Shown here piece by piece: positions 16,923-25,419 of a stretch of 64,000 nucleotides of DNA. Every line of letters starts with the position of its first letter. Position 1 is the first letter of the stretch. Both the position numbers and the translations under genes were made by a program. The notes below the pieces were generated by a model. The model was not told the origin of the DNA, did no database searches, and saw only the letters and a list, made by a program, of their open reading frames with translations. Source of the stretch: an uncultured Eubacteriales bacterium (GTDB lineage: Bacteria > Bacillota > Clostridia > HGM11514); contig CABUMF010000005.1 of NCBI GenBank assembly GCA_902492655.1, positions 1 through 64,000 on the forward strand, in the 5' to 3' direction.

Positions 16923-18250
16923 TTAAAATTCACCTCAATAAATTCACTGATTTCCGAAAGCTTCATACCGTTGGAGCCTTTAACAAGCACGCAGTCCCCC
17001 GGCTTTAAGTAATTTTTAAGAAATTCGCAGGCGTCTTGATTGCTGTCAAAGCTTTTTATAAGCCCTGCGCCTGCCGCACCCTTGGCGATAAGCCTCCCCA
17101 AAGTGCCCACCGTAATGACCGCATCCGCAAACGAAGCCTCTTTCCCGACCGCAATGTGCGCATCATTTGAAAAATCGCCCATTTCAAGCATATCGGCAAG
17201 AACCGCAATCTTCCTTCCGTTCCCTGCCTTAAGCACCGACAGCGATGCACGCATGGAATCGGGGCTTGCGTTGTAGCAGTCCGATATAAGCTTGATTCCG
17301 CCAATATTTTTTATATCCATACGGTTTCCTACGCTTGAAGCCTTTGCAATTCCCGAAACGATTTTTTCGGGTTCAACCCCAAAATGAAGCCCCACCGCAA
17401 CAGCCGCCAAAGCGTTGTAGACATTGTGCTTCCCGGGAATATTTACACGGATTTTATAGCTTTCGCCGCCGATTTTTGTTTCAAAGAAGCATCCCGAGTC
17501 ATCCTCCGAAACATTGAAGCCTCTTATATCGCAGTCTTCCCCGAGCCCGTATTTTATGCACGGAAGGGAAATTTTCGATAAAAGCTCATCGTCACCGTTA
17601 ACCGCCAAAACGCCTCCGGGCTTTAAGCCCTCTACTATTTCAAGTTTTGCCCGAAGGATATTTTCCTGTGACCCAAGCTTTCCTATATGCGACAGACCGA
17701 TATTGCTTATAACCGCCATATCGGGGCTTGCAACATGCGTCATATTTGAAATTTCACCGAAGCCGCTCATGCCCATCTCAAAAACCGCAATCTCGTGATG
17801 TTTTTCCAATTTCAGTGCCATAAGGGGCATACCTATTTCGTTGTTGAAATTGCCGTCGGTTTTTAATGTGTCGAACTTTTCTGACAGAACCGAAGCTATT
17901 ATTTCCTTTGTTGTTGTTTTGCCGACGCTTCCCGTAATTGCAACGGAGGGAATATCAAACAGCTCTCTGTAGCCCTTTGCAATATCAAGGAGCGCACGCT
18001 TCCCGTCGGAAACCTTGATATAAGGCTTTGAAAACGAATAATCCGCCTCTCCGACCGCCGCCGAAGCTCCGCCCGAAAGTGCGGCACCTATAAAATCGTT
18101 TCCGTCAAAGCGTTCACCCTTAAGAGCTATATAAAGAGAACCGGATTTTACATTTCTGCTGTCCTTTGTAACCGAATCTATTGCGACATCCTCGCCAAAA
18201 GAAGTGCCGCCGCAAAACCTTGCTATATCCTTTAACCGAAGCTTAATCAA
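16919..18250 (-). CDS. murF: UDP-MurNAc-tripeptide D-alanyl-D-alanine ligase MurF
   Basis: MurF adds D-Ala-D-Ala to the UDP-MurNAc-tripeptide. The 443 residues follow the Mur ligase plan: N-terminal UDP-binding domain, the ATP loop ITGSVGKTTTKEIIASVL near residue 105, HHEIAVFEMGMSGFGEIS, and ISDCYNASPDSMRASLSVL in the C-terminal part, a MurF mark. It overlaps murE by 4 bp at its start and mraY by 4 bp at its end. Confidence 0.95.
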   Translation of the reverse strand: MIKLRLKDIARFCGGTSFGEDVAIDSVTKDSRNVKSGSLYIALKGERFDGNDFIGAALSGGASAAVGEADYSFSKPYIKVSDGKRALLDIAKGYRELFDIPSVAITGSVGKTTTKEIIASVLSEKFDTLKTDGNFNNEIGMPLMALKLEKHHEIAVFEMGMSGFGEISNMTHVASPDMAVISNIGLSHIGKLGSQENILRAKLEIVEGLKPGGVLAVNGDDELLSKISLPCIKYGLGEDCDIRGFNVSEDDSGCFFETKIGGESYKIRVNIPGKHNVYNALAAVAVGLHFGVEPEKIVSGIAKASSVGNRMDIKNIGGIKLISDCYNASPDSMRASLSVLKAGNGRKIAVLADMLEMGDFSNDAHIAVGKEASFADAVITVGTLGRLIAKGAAGAGLIKSFDSNQDACEFLKNYLKPGDCVLVKGSNGMKLSEISEFIEVNFK

Positions 18251-19686
18251 AGCTGTTCATCCTCCAATATTTCACGCACAACCTCACGCTCATCAAAATG
18301 GATTTTACCTTCCGCCAGAATCTGATATGTTTCGTGTCCTTTTCCGGCAAGTAGGATAACATCGTCCTTTTGTGCGTTTTTAAGAGCGTATCTTATAGCC
18401 TCCTTGCGGTTTTCTATAACCGTATATTTTCCGCCGGCTTCCTCAACGCCCGGGATAATCTCATTAATAATCTCAGTAGGATTTTCCGTTCTCGGATTAT
18501 CCGATGTAACAATGCAAAAATCGGCAAGCTTTCCTGCAATTTTGCCCATTTTCGGTCTTTTGGTTTTGTCGCGGTCACCGCCGCAGCCGAACAAAATAAC
18601 AATTCTGCCCTTTGCAAAGCCTCTTATACTGCTTAGTATGTTTTCTATACCGTCGGGTGTGTGGGCGTAATCAATCATAACGGTGTAATCACGGTTTACG
18701 GGAACAATCTCCGCTCTTCCGCAAACTCCGTTCAAATCGCCAAGTCCCTTTTTTATAACATCTGCAGAAACGCCGAGAGCGGTGCAAATCCCCACCGCCG
18801 CCAAAGCATTGTAAACAGAAAATCTTCCCGGGGTATTTATGTGCATATGAGAAACCGCACCGAGGGAGTCGCAGTCAAAATCAACACCGTCAGCACCGAA
18901 TTCAATATTGCTTGCCTTTATATCCGTTGCCGAATCTATTCCGTAGGAAACGCTTACGCATGAGCAATCCGCAAGAATTTGTCTGCCGCCCTCGTCATCT
19001 GCGTTTATGATACCCGTTTTGCACATATCGAAAAGCTTTTTCTTGGCTGCAAGATAATTTTCCATCGTTTCGTGAAAATCGAGATGATCCTGCGTGAGAT
19101 TTGTAAACGCACCCACATCAAATTCGCAAAACTCAACACGGGAAAGGCAAAGGGAGTGAGAAGAAACCTCCATAACCACGCAGTCCACCGCCTCCTCCGC
19201 CATTTGAGCGAAAAGCTGTGTAAGCTCAAGGGATTCGGGAGTGGTTCTTTCTGTTGGAATATCCACATCGCCTATCATGTTCTTATTTGTGCCAATAAGT
19301 CCGACCTTAAGCCCGGCGTCCTCAAGGATTTTTTTAACGAGGAAGGTTGTGGTGGTTTTTCCGTTGGTTCCCGTCACGCCGATAAGCTTAAACTTTCCCG
19401 AAGGGTGATCGTAAAACCTGTCTGCAATAAACGAAAGAGCGTGCCGCGAATTACCCACAACGGCAGTGGGGACGGAAAGCCCCAAATCACGCTCCGCAAT
19501 AATCGCCGAAGCTCCGCCCGAAACAGCCGCGTTTGCGTAGATATGTCCGTCTGCGGCAAATCCGGTGATGCAAACAAACACATCGCCTTTTTTTATTTTC
19601 CTCGAATCGTAGCAAATGCCGGAAATTTCGACATCGTCAAATTCAGATTTTACATCATAACCGTAAAGCAATTCTTTCAGTTTCAT
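18247..19686 (-). CDS. murE: UDP-MurNAc-tripeptide synthetase MurE, meso-DAP type
   Basis: MurE adds the third residue of the stem peptide. The 479 residues include the ATP loop VTGTNGKTTTTFLVKKIL, VMEVSSHSLCLSRVEF, DYAHTPDGIENILSSI and, near the C-terminus, TSDNPRTENPTEIINEI. DNPR is the motif that recognises meso-diaminopimelate rather than lysine, which predicts A1-gamma peptidoglycan. The ATG at 19686 is preferred over the TTG at 19698 because GGAGA lies 5 nt before it. Confidence 0.95.
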   Translation of the reverse strand: MKLKELLYGYDVKSEFDDVEISGICYDSRKIKKGDVFVCITGFAADGHIYANAAVSGGASAIIAERDLGLSVPTAVVGNSRHALSFIADRFYDHPSGKFKLIGVTGTNGKTTTTFLVKKILEDAGLKVGLIGTNKNMIGDVDIPTERTTPESLELTQLFAQMAEEAVDCVVMEVSSHSLCLSRVEFCEFDVGAFTNLTQDHLDFHETMENYLAAKKKLFDMCKTGIINADDEGGRQILADCSCVSVSYGIDSATDIKASNIEFGADGVDFDCDSLGAVSHMHINTPGRFSVYNALAAVGICTALGVSADVIKKGLGDLNGVCGRAEIVPVNRDYTVMIDYAHTPDGIENILSSIRGFAKGRIVILFGCGGDRDKTKRPKMGKIAGKLADFCIVTSDNPRTENPTEIINEIIPGVEEAGGKYTVIENRKEAIRYALKNAQKDDVILLAGKGHETYQILAEGKIHFDEREVVREILEDEQL

Positions 19687-19748
19687 AATAATCTCCAATC
19701 CACGGAAGGCAATGTGTGAAAAGCGCCTTCACACTGACACCTGCGTTT

Positions 19749-21929
19749 TTAATCAGCCGATTCCTGAATAAAGTTTACCGTAACCATAGTTCCAACCTCA
19801 ACCTCAGCGCCGGCTTCGGGGCTTTGGGAAGTTGCGGTAACGCTGTCTTTAAGATTCGGCGCAATGTCGCTGAAGCTGTAGTTCAGACCGCTCATGTTAA
19901 GATTGTACTGTGCCTGAGCGGGAGTAAGCCCCAGAACATCGGGAACCGTTATTTTCTGTTTTGAGCTTCCCGAGGTGTAAAGAATGATTGTGGAGCCGTC
20001 CGCCACCATTGAGTTTGCGGAAGGAACTTGCTGTTCAACCTTTTCCCCGTCGCCGATAACCAAGAAGTCAAAGCCTGCGTCAACGGCGGTATTCTTAGCG
20101 TTTTCAAGGGAAAGTCCCACAACCGAAGGAACATTAACATTGTCGGAAATGCTTTCGTTTGCGCTGTACTGGGGTTCAACGCCCAGATACTGGAGAGTAT
20201 CGTCAATAATTTCCCTTGCAACGGGAGCCGCAATGGCATTACCGTAATAAGAATAGCTGTCGGGGTCATCGAGCATAACGATAACCGCAATCTGCGGATC
20301 ATCCGAAGGTGCAATACCCACAAAGGACGCTATGTACTTACCGCTTCCTCGGGGAAGCTTTTCGGAAGTACCCGTCTTACCGCCGACTCTGTAGCCTGCG
20401 ATATAACCGTTTGTTGCCGCGCCGACCTCAACCGCCTGCTTCATGATATTCCGCATTGTTTCAGCCGTTTCTGAGGACATAACCTTCCTGACCTCAACCG
20501 GCTGCGTGGTGCTTATAACATTCCCGTCATTATCCGAAACCTTTTTTACAACATGAGGAGTGTAAAGCGTTCCCCCGTTTGCAATGGCGGATACGAATGT
20601 GATAAGCTGCAAGGGTGTAATCTGGATACCCTGACCGAACGAAGCCGTAGCAAGCTGAACTATATTAAAGCCTTCCTTGTTGTGATAAACACCGCTTGTT
20701 TCGCCCGGAAGCTCAATGCCGGTTTTATCCATGAAGCCGAAAAGCTTTGAGTATTCATAGAATTTTTCCGTACCTATTCTCTGACCGATTTGTATAAAGC
20801 CGGGGTTACACGAGTTGTAAACCGTTTCAACGAAGGTTTCCGAGCCGTGACCGTTCCTGTTCCAGCAATGGATTTTTGCATCCGCAACCTGGTACATACC
20901 GGAGCAATAGAATTTATCGTCAAGCTTAACAACGCCTTCCTCAAGAGCCGCAGCGGCAGTTGAAAGCTTGAAGGTAGAGCCGGGCTCGTAGCTGTCGCTT
21001 ACCGCCTTGTTACGCCACATTTTGAAAAGTGCCTCGCTTTGTTTTTCGTCCGAATCGCCGTCTTCCTCGCCCTTAAGCCATTCCTTCATTTCGTTTGTGA
21101 GGGTGAAGGGATTGTTAAGATCGTAATCGGGAACCGAGGACATAGCCAAAATATCTCCTGTGTTCGGGTCCATAACTATAGCCGCCGCACCGCCTGCAAG
21201 ATTATGCTCGGTATAGGCTTTTTTGAGATATTTTTCAACATAATGCTGAATAACCTCGTCAATTGTCAAGGTCACATTATAGCCGTCCTTTGCCTCGACG
21301 AACTGCTCATATTTATAGGGAACCTCCGTACCGTTTGCGGAGCTTGCGGAAACAATTCGTCCGGGAATACCTTTAAGCTGTTCGTCATACTCCATTTCAA
21401 TACCGTCAAGCCCCTGGTTGTCGCTCCCTGTAAAGCCGATAATCTGAGCGGCAAACGCACCATAGGGATAATACCTTTTTGAATCCTCCGTCACGCTTAT
21501 TCCGGGAAGCTCCAGCTCTCTTACTTTGTTGCCGACTTCCTTGTCAATCTGTCTTTTAATCGAAACATATCTTGAGTTCACGGTAAGCTTTTCATAAACC
21601 TCCTCATACTCAAGTTCAAGGACTTCGGCAAGCTTTGATGCGATTTTTTCGACATTTTTGCTGTCCTTTACAACGAGTGGATCGGCAATAACCTGCTCAA
21701 CAGACGCACTTACAGCCAAAGCTTTTCCGTTTCGGTCATAAATGGTTCCTCGTTTTGCGGAAATACTGCTGTCGGAGGTTTGCTGTTCTATAGCCATTTT
21801 CTGATATTCCTCGCCCTTGTAGAGCATACGGTAAACCAGCACAAGGCACAGCAGTCCCAGCAAAACAAAGCAAGCATTCCTAAGGAAAACTATTCTTCTT
21901 TTACCGCTTATTTTAGCCTCAATTTCCAC
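19749..21929 (-). CDS. division class B penicillin-binding protein with two PASTA domains
   Basis: The transpeptidase partner of FtsW, equivalent to Pbp2B/SpoVD/FtsI. The 726 residues have a cytoplasmic tail and one membrane segment (13-33), a dimerisation domain with RGTIYDRNGKALAVS, and the transpeptidase with the nucleophile motif STFK at 318-321, SCN around 377, and KTGTS around 505. Two PASTA domains follow (roughly 600-655, starting VPSVVGLSLENAK, and 663-725, starting VPDVLGLTPAQAQ). In Bacillus, Pbp2B also carries two PASTA domains and sporulation SpoVD one, so this arrangement resembles Pbp2B. The start is a GTG preceded by AAAGGG. A 105-bp gap separates it from ftsL. Confidence 0.93.
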   Translation of the reverse strand: MEIEAKISGKRRIVFLRNACFVLLGLLCLVLVYRMLYKGEEYQKMAIEQQTSDSSISAKRGTIYDRNGKALAVSASVEQVIADPLVVKDSKNVEKIASKLAEVLELEYEEVYEKLTVNSRYVSIKRQIDKEVGNKVRELELPGISVTEDSKRYYPYGAFAAQIIGFTGSDNQGLDGIEMEYDEQLKGIPGRIVSASSANGTEVPYKYEQFVEAKDGYNVTLTIDEVIQHYVEKYLKKAYTEHNLAGGAAAIVMDPNTGDILAMSSVPDYDLNNPFTLTNEMKEWLKGEEDGDSDEKQSEALFKMWRNKAVSDSYEPGSTFKLSTAAAALEEGVVKLDDKFYCSGMYQVADAKIHCWNRNGHGSETFVETVYNSCNPGFIQIGQRIGTEKFYEYSKLFGFMDKTGIELPGETSGVYHNKEGFNIVQLATASFGQGIQITPLQLITFVSAIANGGTLYTPHVVKKVSDNDGNVISTTQPVEVRKVMSSETAETMRNIMKQAVEVGAATNGYIAGYRVGGKTGTSEKLPRGSGKYIASFVGIAPSDDPQIAVIVMLDDPDSYSYYGNAIAAPVAREIIDDTLQYLGVEPQYSANESISDNVNVPSVVGLSLENAKNTAVDAGFDFLVIGDGEKVEQQVPSANSMVADGSTIILYTSGSSKQKITVPDVLGLTPAQAQYNLNMSGLNYSFSDIAPNLKDSVTATSQSPEAGAEVEVGTMVTVNFIQESAD

Positions 21930-22034
21930 TTAAATACCCTTTCCCGGCAGGGTTGCCGAATAACAAACAGAATAAAACAAGTGAGAAATGCCCGCACTCC
22001 TCACTGTTTAACACCCAATAAAATATATTAAGAA

Positions 22035-22574
22035 TTAATACAAGTATTCCTGAATATTACCGAGAGTTTCAATCATGGTAGCGTAGAACTGCGAAGGAGC
22101 CTCGGCTTTTTTGTTATCATCGGAATCGCTGACTTCCACAAGGTCGTCACTTTTTATGTCAACCGAAATTTTCTGACTCTTGCTGGGCTGACTCATACCA
22201 AGCTTTTCGGCAGCGGCTTCGATTGAATCGCTGTCGGTTTTGCTGTCTATTTCGCACTGAATGTTGATGTTGTCCTCTGTAAGGTCGGCATACTTTGCCT
22301 TAAGCCTGCTGATTTCATTGGTGTTATCCATAACGGAAATGTACCTGAACAAAATCGCAAACGCAACGCACGCAACCACAACGGTTCTCGATATGTATTT
22401 TAATGTTCTTTTTCTTTTTACCTTAGCCTCGGGAGCAGTAACCAAATCCGAAAGCAAGGTCTTTTCCTTTCTTGCTCCCTTCTTTGATTTTGCCGATATT
22501 TTATTGTCAACGGGATTTTTGTCAAGCTCAATACGCTTAAAGGTTATGGGTTCGTATGAAAATTTTTCAGCCAT
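22035..22574 (-). CDS. ftsL: FtsL-like septum protein
   Basis: A small bitopic protein of 179 residues: a basic cytoplasmic region, one membrane segment (about 65-85 of this start), then a coiled coil beginning NTNEISRLKAKYADLTEDN, and AAEKLGMSQPSKSQK, the conserved end of FtsL/DivIC coiled coils. FtsL joins DivIB and activates the FtsW-PBP pair. Similarity in this family is low, so the name rests mainly on topology and position between rsmH and the PBP gene. The ATG at 22574 has GGAGGAAAC just ahead, overlapping the rsmH stop region. Confidence 0.85.
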   Translation of the reverse strand: MAEKFSYEPITFKRIELDKNPVDNKISAKSKKGARKEKTLLSDLVTAPEAKVKRKRTLKYISRTVVVACVAFAILFRYISVMDNTNEISRLKAKYADLTEDNINIQCEIDSKTDSDSIEAAAEKLGMSQPSKSQKISVDIKSDDLVEVSDSDDNKKAEAPSQFYATMIETLGNIQEYLY

Positions 22575-22588
22575 ATCCGTTTCCTCCG

Positions 22589-23524
22589 TTAAATTTTCTC
22601 TATACAACGCAGTTTTGCGCATTTAGACCGTGGATTTTCCTCGGTTTCACACTCATCTGCAACAATGGCCTTTTTGTTGACAAGGCGGCCCTTTGCCTTG
22701 TTGCCGCACACGCACACCGGAAAGCTCGGAGGGCAGGTGCAGCCTGTTGTAAATTTCTTAAATTCGTTTTTAACTATTCTGTCTTCCAACGAGTGGAAGG
22801 TAATAATTGCAAGCCTGCCGCCGGGCTTTAAGCGGTCAAAAAATGCATCAATCGCGCCCGGGAGCAGCTCAAGCTCGCCGTTAACCTCAATCCTTATTGC
22901 CTGAAAAGTTCTTTTTGCAGGATGCTTGTCCATGCTGAAGGCACGCTTACCGTAAGCCTTCTTTATAATTTCAACAAGCTCCCCCGTGGTTTCAATGGGT
23001 TTTTCGGAGCGTTTCTCCAAAATCAAATGAGCAATCTTTCTCGAAAGCTTTTCCTCGCCGTACCTAAAAATAAGGTTTGCAAGGTCATTTTCGGAATAAT
23101 TGTTGACAACCTCGTACGCCGAAAGCTTGTCATCCCGATTCATCCTCATATCGAGAGGCGAATCAAACCTATAGGAAAATCCCCTCTCCGCCGTGTCAAG
23201 CTGATAGGACGAAACCCCTAAGTCGAGTATCGCACCGTCCAAAGCTTCAACACCGATGCTGTCGAGAATTTCCCCGATATTTGCAAAATTATCGTGAACA
23301 TAAGTAACATTATTATATGTAGAAAGTCTTTCCCTTGCGGATTTTATGGCACATTCGTCACGGTCAATGCCGATAAGACTTCCGCCGTTGAGATTTTTAA
23401 GAATAAGCTCCGAGTGACCGCCGCCTCCCAGCGTCCCGTCAGCATAAATGCCGCAAGGCTTTATATCGAGAAGCTCAATGCTTTTTTCAAGCAGAACCGA
23501 AATATGTTTGAACTCAGCCATCAT
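22589..23524 (-). CDS. rsmH: 16S rRNA m4C1402 methyltransferase RsmH (MraW)
   Basis: RsmH N4-methylates C1402 of 16S rRNA in the decoding centre using S-adenosylmethionine. The 311 residues show HISVLLEKSIELLDIKPCG, the SAM-binding YADGTLGGGGHSELIL, DGAILDLGVSSYQLDTAERG, KRTFQAIRIEVNGELE and LAIITFHSLEDRIVKNEF, all signatures. Either of two adjacent ATGs could be used; the second has better spacing from AGGTGA. It follows mraZ after 5 bp. Confidence 0.96.
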   Translation of the reverse strand: MMAEFKHISVLLEKSIELLDIKPCGIYADGTLGGGGHSELILKNLNGGSLIGIDRDECAIKSARERLSTYNNVTYVHDNFANIGEILDSIGVEALDGAILDLGVSSYQLDTAERGFSYRFDSPLDMRMNRDDKLSAYEVVNNYSENDLANLIFRYGEEKLSRKIAHLILEKRSEKPIETTGELVEIIKKAYGKRAFSMDKHPAKRTFQAIRIEVNGELELLPGAIDAFFDRLKPGGRLAIITFHSLEDRIVKNEFKKFTTGCTCPPSFPVCVCGNKAKGRLVNKKAIVADECETEENPRSKCAKLRCIEKI

Positions 23525-23529
23525 TTCAC

Positions 23530-23955
23530 CTACATATTGAGAAGCTCAAGCTGCGAAGCAATCTCGTCGGGGTCTGCCGAAATGGATTCGTTGTAAGCCA
23601 CCCATTTTTCCTTTGACCAAATCTCAACTCTCTTTGAAACGCCGACAATAACAACATCCTTTGTAATATCGGCGTAATCTCTGAGTGTTTGGGAAAGAAG
23701 GATTCTGCCCTGTTTGTCGCAGGAGCATTCCATTGTGCCCGAAAAGAAAAACCTCATGGACGCTCTGCCGGTTGACATAGGCAAAGAACAAAGCTTTTCT
23801 TCAAAGGCATTCCATTCTGTTGCGGGGAAAGCAAACAAACAGTTATCAAGACCGCGCGTCACATAGAAAACCTCCCCCAGCTCGCTTCTGAGCCTTTGAG
23901 GTATGGTAAGCCTGTTTTTTTCATCCAAGCTGTGTTCCGATTCACCTCTGAACAA
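23530..23955 (-). CDS. mraZ: transcriptional regulator MraZ
   Basis: MraZ binds repeated GTG-type boxes and represses its own dcw operon. The protein has the two tandem SpoVT/AbrB-like folds of the family: GESEHSLDEKNRLTIPQRLR and CDKQGRILLSQTLRDYADI. Starting at the TTG at 23955 gives 141 residues and the usual beginning (M)FRGESEH; GGTGGTGA lies 6 nt upstream. The ORF extension to 24012 would overlap the operator, so I reject it. It is the first gene of the cluster. Confidence 0.92.
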   Translation of the reverse strand: MFRGESEHSLDEKNRLTIPQRLRSELGEVFYVTRGLDNCLFAFPATEWNAFEEKLCSLPMSTGRASMRFFFSGTMECSCDKQGRILLSQTLRDYADITKDVVIVGVSKRVEIWSKEKWVAYNESISADPDEIASQLELLNM

Positions 23956-24020
23956 CGCAGTCACCACCGTTCGTAAAAAATTTTGACACAGGATTCTGCA
24001 CCGTGCAACCACTCAAGTTG

Positions 24021-24053
24021 CACATCGTAACACAAATCCCCACTGTCCCCCAC
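24021..24053 (-). promoter_or_regulatory. MraZ-type operator: four GTG repeats with 10-bp period
   Basis: On the minus strand GTGGGGGACA, GTGGGGATTT, GTGTTACGAT and GTGCAACTTG follow one another, with each GTG exactly 10 bp from the last (plus-strand CAC at 24051, 24041, 24031, 24021). Known MraZ sites are 10-bp-spaced direct repeats with a GTGGG-like core. The block covers the first 40 transcribed bases after the promoter, a position fit for autorepression. Confidence 0.7.
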
Positions 24054-24060
24054 AAATATG

Positions 24061-24089
24061 ATTATAAACCATATTTAATGATTTTTCAA
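24061..24089 (-). promoter_or_regulatory. promoter of the mraZ/dcw operon
   Basis: On the minus strand TTGAAA (24089-24084) and TATAAT (24066-24061) are 17 bp apart. Predicted start of transcription is near 24054, immediately before the GTG repeat operator. Confidence 0.75.
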
Positions 24090-24165
24090 GTCTTTTTTTG
24101 AAAAAAACTTAAATTTTTTTTACAAACATATGTCAATGTACAATATATTGGTTTTACGAAGGGGG

Positions 24166-24174
24166 TTATCCACA
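24166..24174 (+). promoter_or_regulatory. single consensus DnaA box
   Basis: TTATCCACA is a perfect DnaA box, lying in the AT-rich gap between the divergent dcw and exopolysaccharide operons. Only one copy was noticed, so it is not an origin. It could be a DnaA-responsive site or chance. Confidence 0.4.
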
Positions 24175-24290
24175 ATAAAATGTGCAATTTGCGAAAAAAA
24201 TTTTTTTCCGCATTAATCGGCGGTGTAAATATTGCCAAAGTATTAAAATGTATCCAAAAGATTACCGAAATGTTACAATAAATGAAATTT

Positions 24291-24338
24291 TTATAACACA
24301 ATTGCAATCTTCTTGTAATATTATAACACATTGTAATC
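24291..24338 (+). repeat. direct repeat pair, 30-bp spacing, upstream of the exopolysaccharide operon
   Basis: TTATAACACA occurs at 24291-24300 and again at 24321-24330, followed by ATTGCAATC and TTGTAATC respectively. The 30-bp offset puts the two on the same face of the helix, upstream of the promoter at 24379. It may be a regulator site. The rest of the 24090-24456 gap is AT-rich and holds no gene. Confidence 0.45.
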
Positions 24339-24378
24339 AAAAAGTAAAGTTTTTTTGTAAATAAAAATTGATTTTTTA

Positions 24379-24407
24379 TTGATTTTTTTTTATATGTATT
24401 ATACAAT
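24379..24407 (+). promoter_or_regulatory. probable promoter of the exopolysaccharide operon
   Basis: TTGATT (24379-24384) and TACAAT (24402-24407) are 17 bp apart, about 50 bp before the first glycosyltransferase gene. The stretch is very AT-rich, so other placements are possible. Confidence 0.5.
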
Positions 24408-24456
24408 ATATATAGATAAGTAAGAACATACTATACGAAATAAGGTGGTGCAGCTG

Positions 24457-25419
24457 TTGAAGCTGATAATTCAAATACCTTGCTTTAACGAGGAGGAAAC
24501 TCTTCCGGAAACCGTAGCGGACCTGCCTCGGGAAATTGACGGCATTGATGAAATTGAATATCTGATAATAAATGACGGAAGCACCGACGATACGGTCGGT
24601 GCGGCAAAAAGAAGCGGAGTTCACCATATAGTGAGCTACGCAAAAAACAAAGGGCTTGCAGGTGCGTTTATGACGGGCATTGACGCTTGCCTTAGGCTCG
24701 GAGCGGACATAATCGTGAATACCGATGCGGACAATCAGTATTGCGGTGCGGATATAGAAAAGCTTATCCGTCCGATTTTGGCGGGAGAAGCCGAAATGGT
24801 TATAGGAGAGCGTCCGATTTCGGATATTGAAGACTTTTCGCCCCTTAAAAAGAAGCTCCAAAAGCTTGGAAGCTTTGTTGTAAGAAAGGTTTCCGGCACT
24901 TCCGTTCCGGATGCTCCGAGCGGATTTCGGGCTTATACACGGGAAACCGCAATGAAGCTCAATGTTGTTTCCCGCTACACCTATACGCTTGAAACGATAA
25001 TTCAGGCAGGCGACAAAAACATAGCACTGACCTCCGTTCCGATTAAAACAAACCCCAAAATCAGGAAATCAAGGCTTTTTAAAAGCATGGGAGGCTACAT
25101 CAAACGCTCAATAGGAACAATTTTCAGGATTTTCACGATGTACAAGCCCCTGAAAGTCTTTGCGGCGATAGGCGGAGTGATGTTTGCTGTCGGCGTTTTG
25201 ATCGGTATTCGTTTTCTTGCGTATTATTTTGCAGGGAACGGCTCGGGGCATATTCAGTCGCTTATTTTGGCGGCAATTCTGCTTATAATGGGATTTCAAA
25301 CGCTGACCATAGGTCTTCTTGCGGATATAATTTCGGCAAACCGAAAGCTGATTGAGGATGTTCAGTACAGAGTCAGAAGGCTTGATTACGAAAAAGATAA
25401 CGGAGATAAGGAAAAATGA
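24457..25419 (+). CDS. GT2 glycosyltransferase with C-terminal membrane anchor
   Basis: A membrane-bound GT2 enzyme of the DPM1-like/GtrB-like group that probably loads a sugar on a polyprenyl phosphate or starts a repeat unit. From the TTG at 24457 (AAGGTGG 8 nt upstream) it has 320 residues: LIIQIPCFNEEETLPETVAD, LIINDGSTDDT, VNTDADNQYCGADI (DAD metal site, about residues 87-100), VPDAPSGFRAYTRE, then two membrane segments near residues 231-252 and 263-291. Its stop overlaps the next gene's start (ATGA). It heads a seven-gene operon. Confidence 0.87.
   Translation: MKLIIQIPCFNEEETLPETVADLPREIDGIDEIEYLIINDGSTDDTVGAAKRSGVHHIVSYAKNKGLAGAFMTGIDACLRLGADIIVNTDADNQYCGADIEKLIRPILAGEAEMVIGERPISDIEDFSPLKKKLQKLGSFVVRKVSGTSVPDAPSGFRAYTRETAMKLNVVSRYTYTLETIIQAGDKNIALTSVPIKTNPKIRKSRLFKSMGGYIKRSIGTIFRIFTMYKPLKVFAAIGGVMFAVGVLIGIRFLAYYFAGNGSGHIQSLILAAILLIMGFQTLTIGLLADIISANRKLIEDVQYRVRRLDYEKDNGDKEK

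Noticed and set aside
24013..24456. Replication origin suggested by a DnaA box in AT-rich DNA
   Set aside because: Only one consensus box was seen, with no dnaA, dnaN or box cluster; the region is explained by two divergent promoters.
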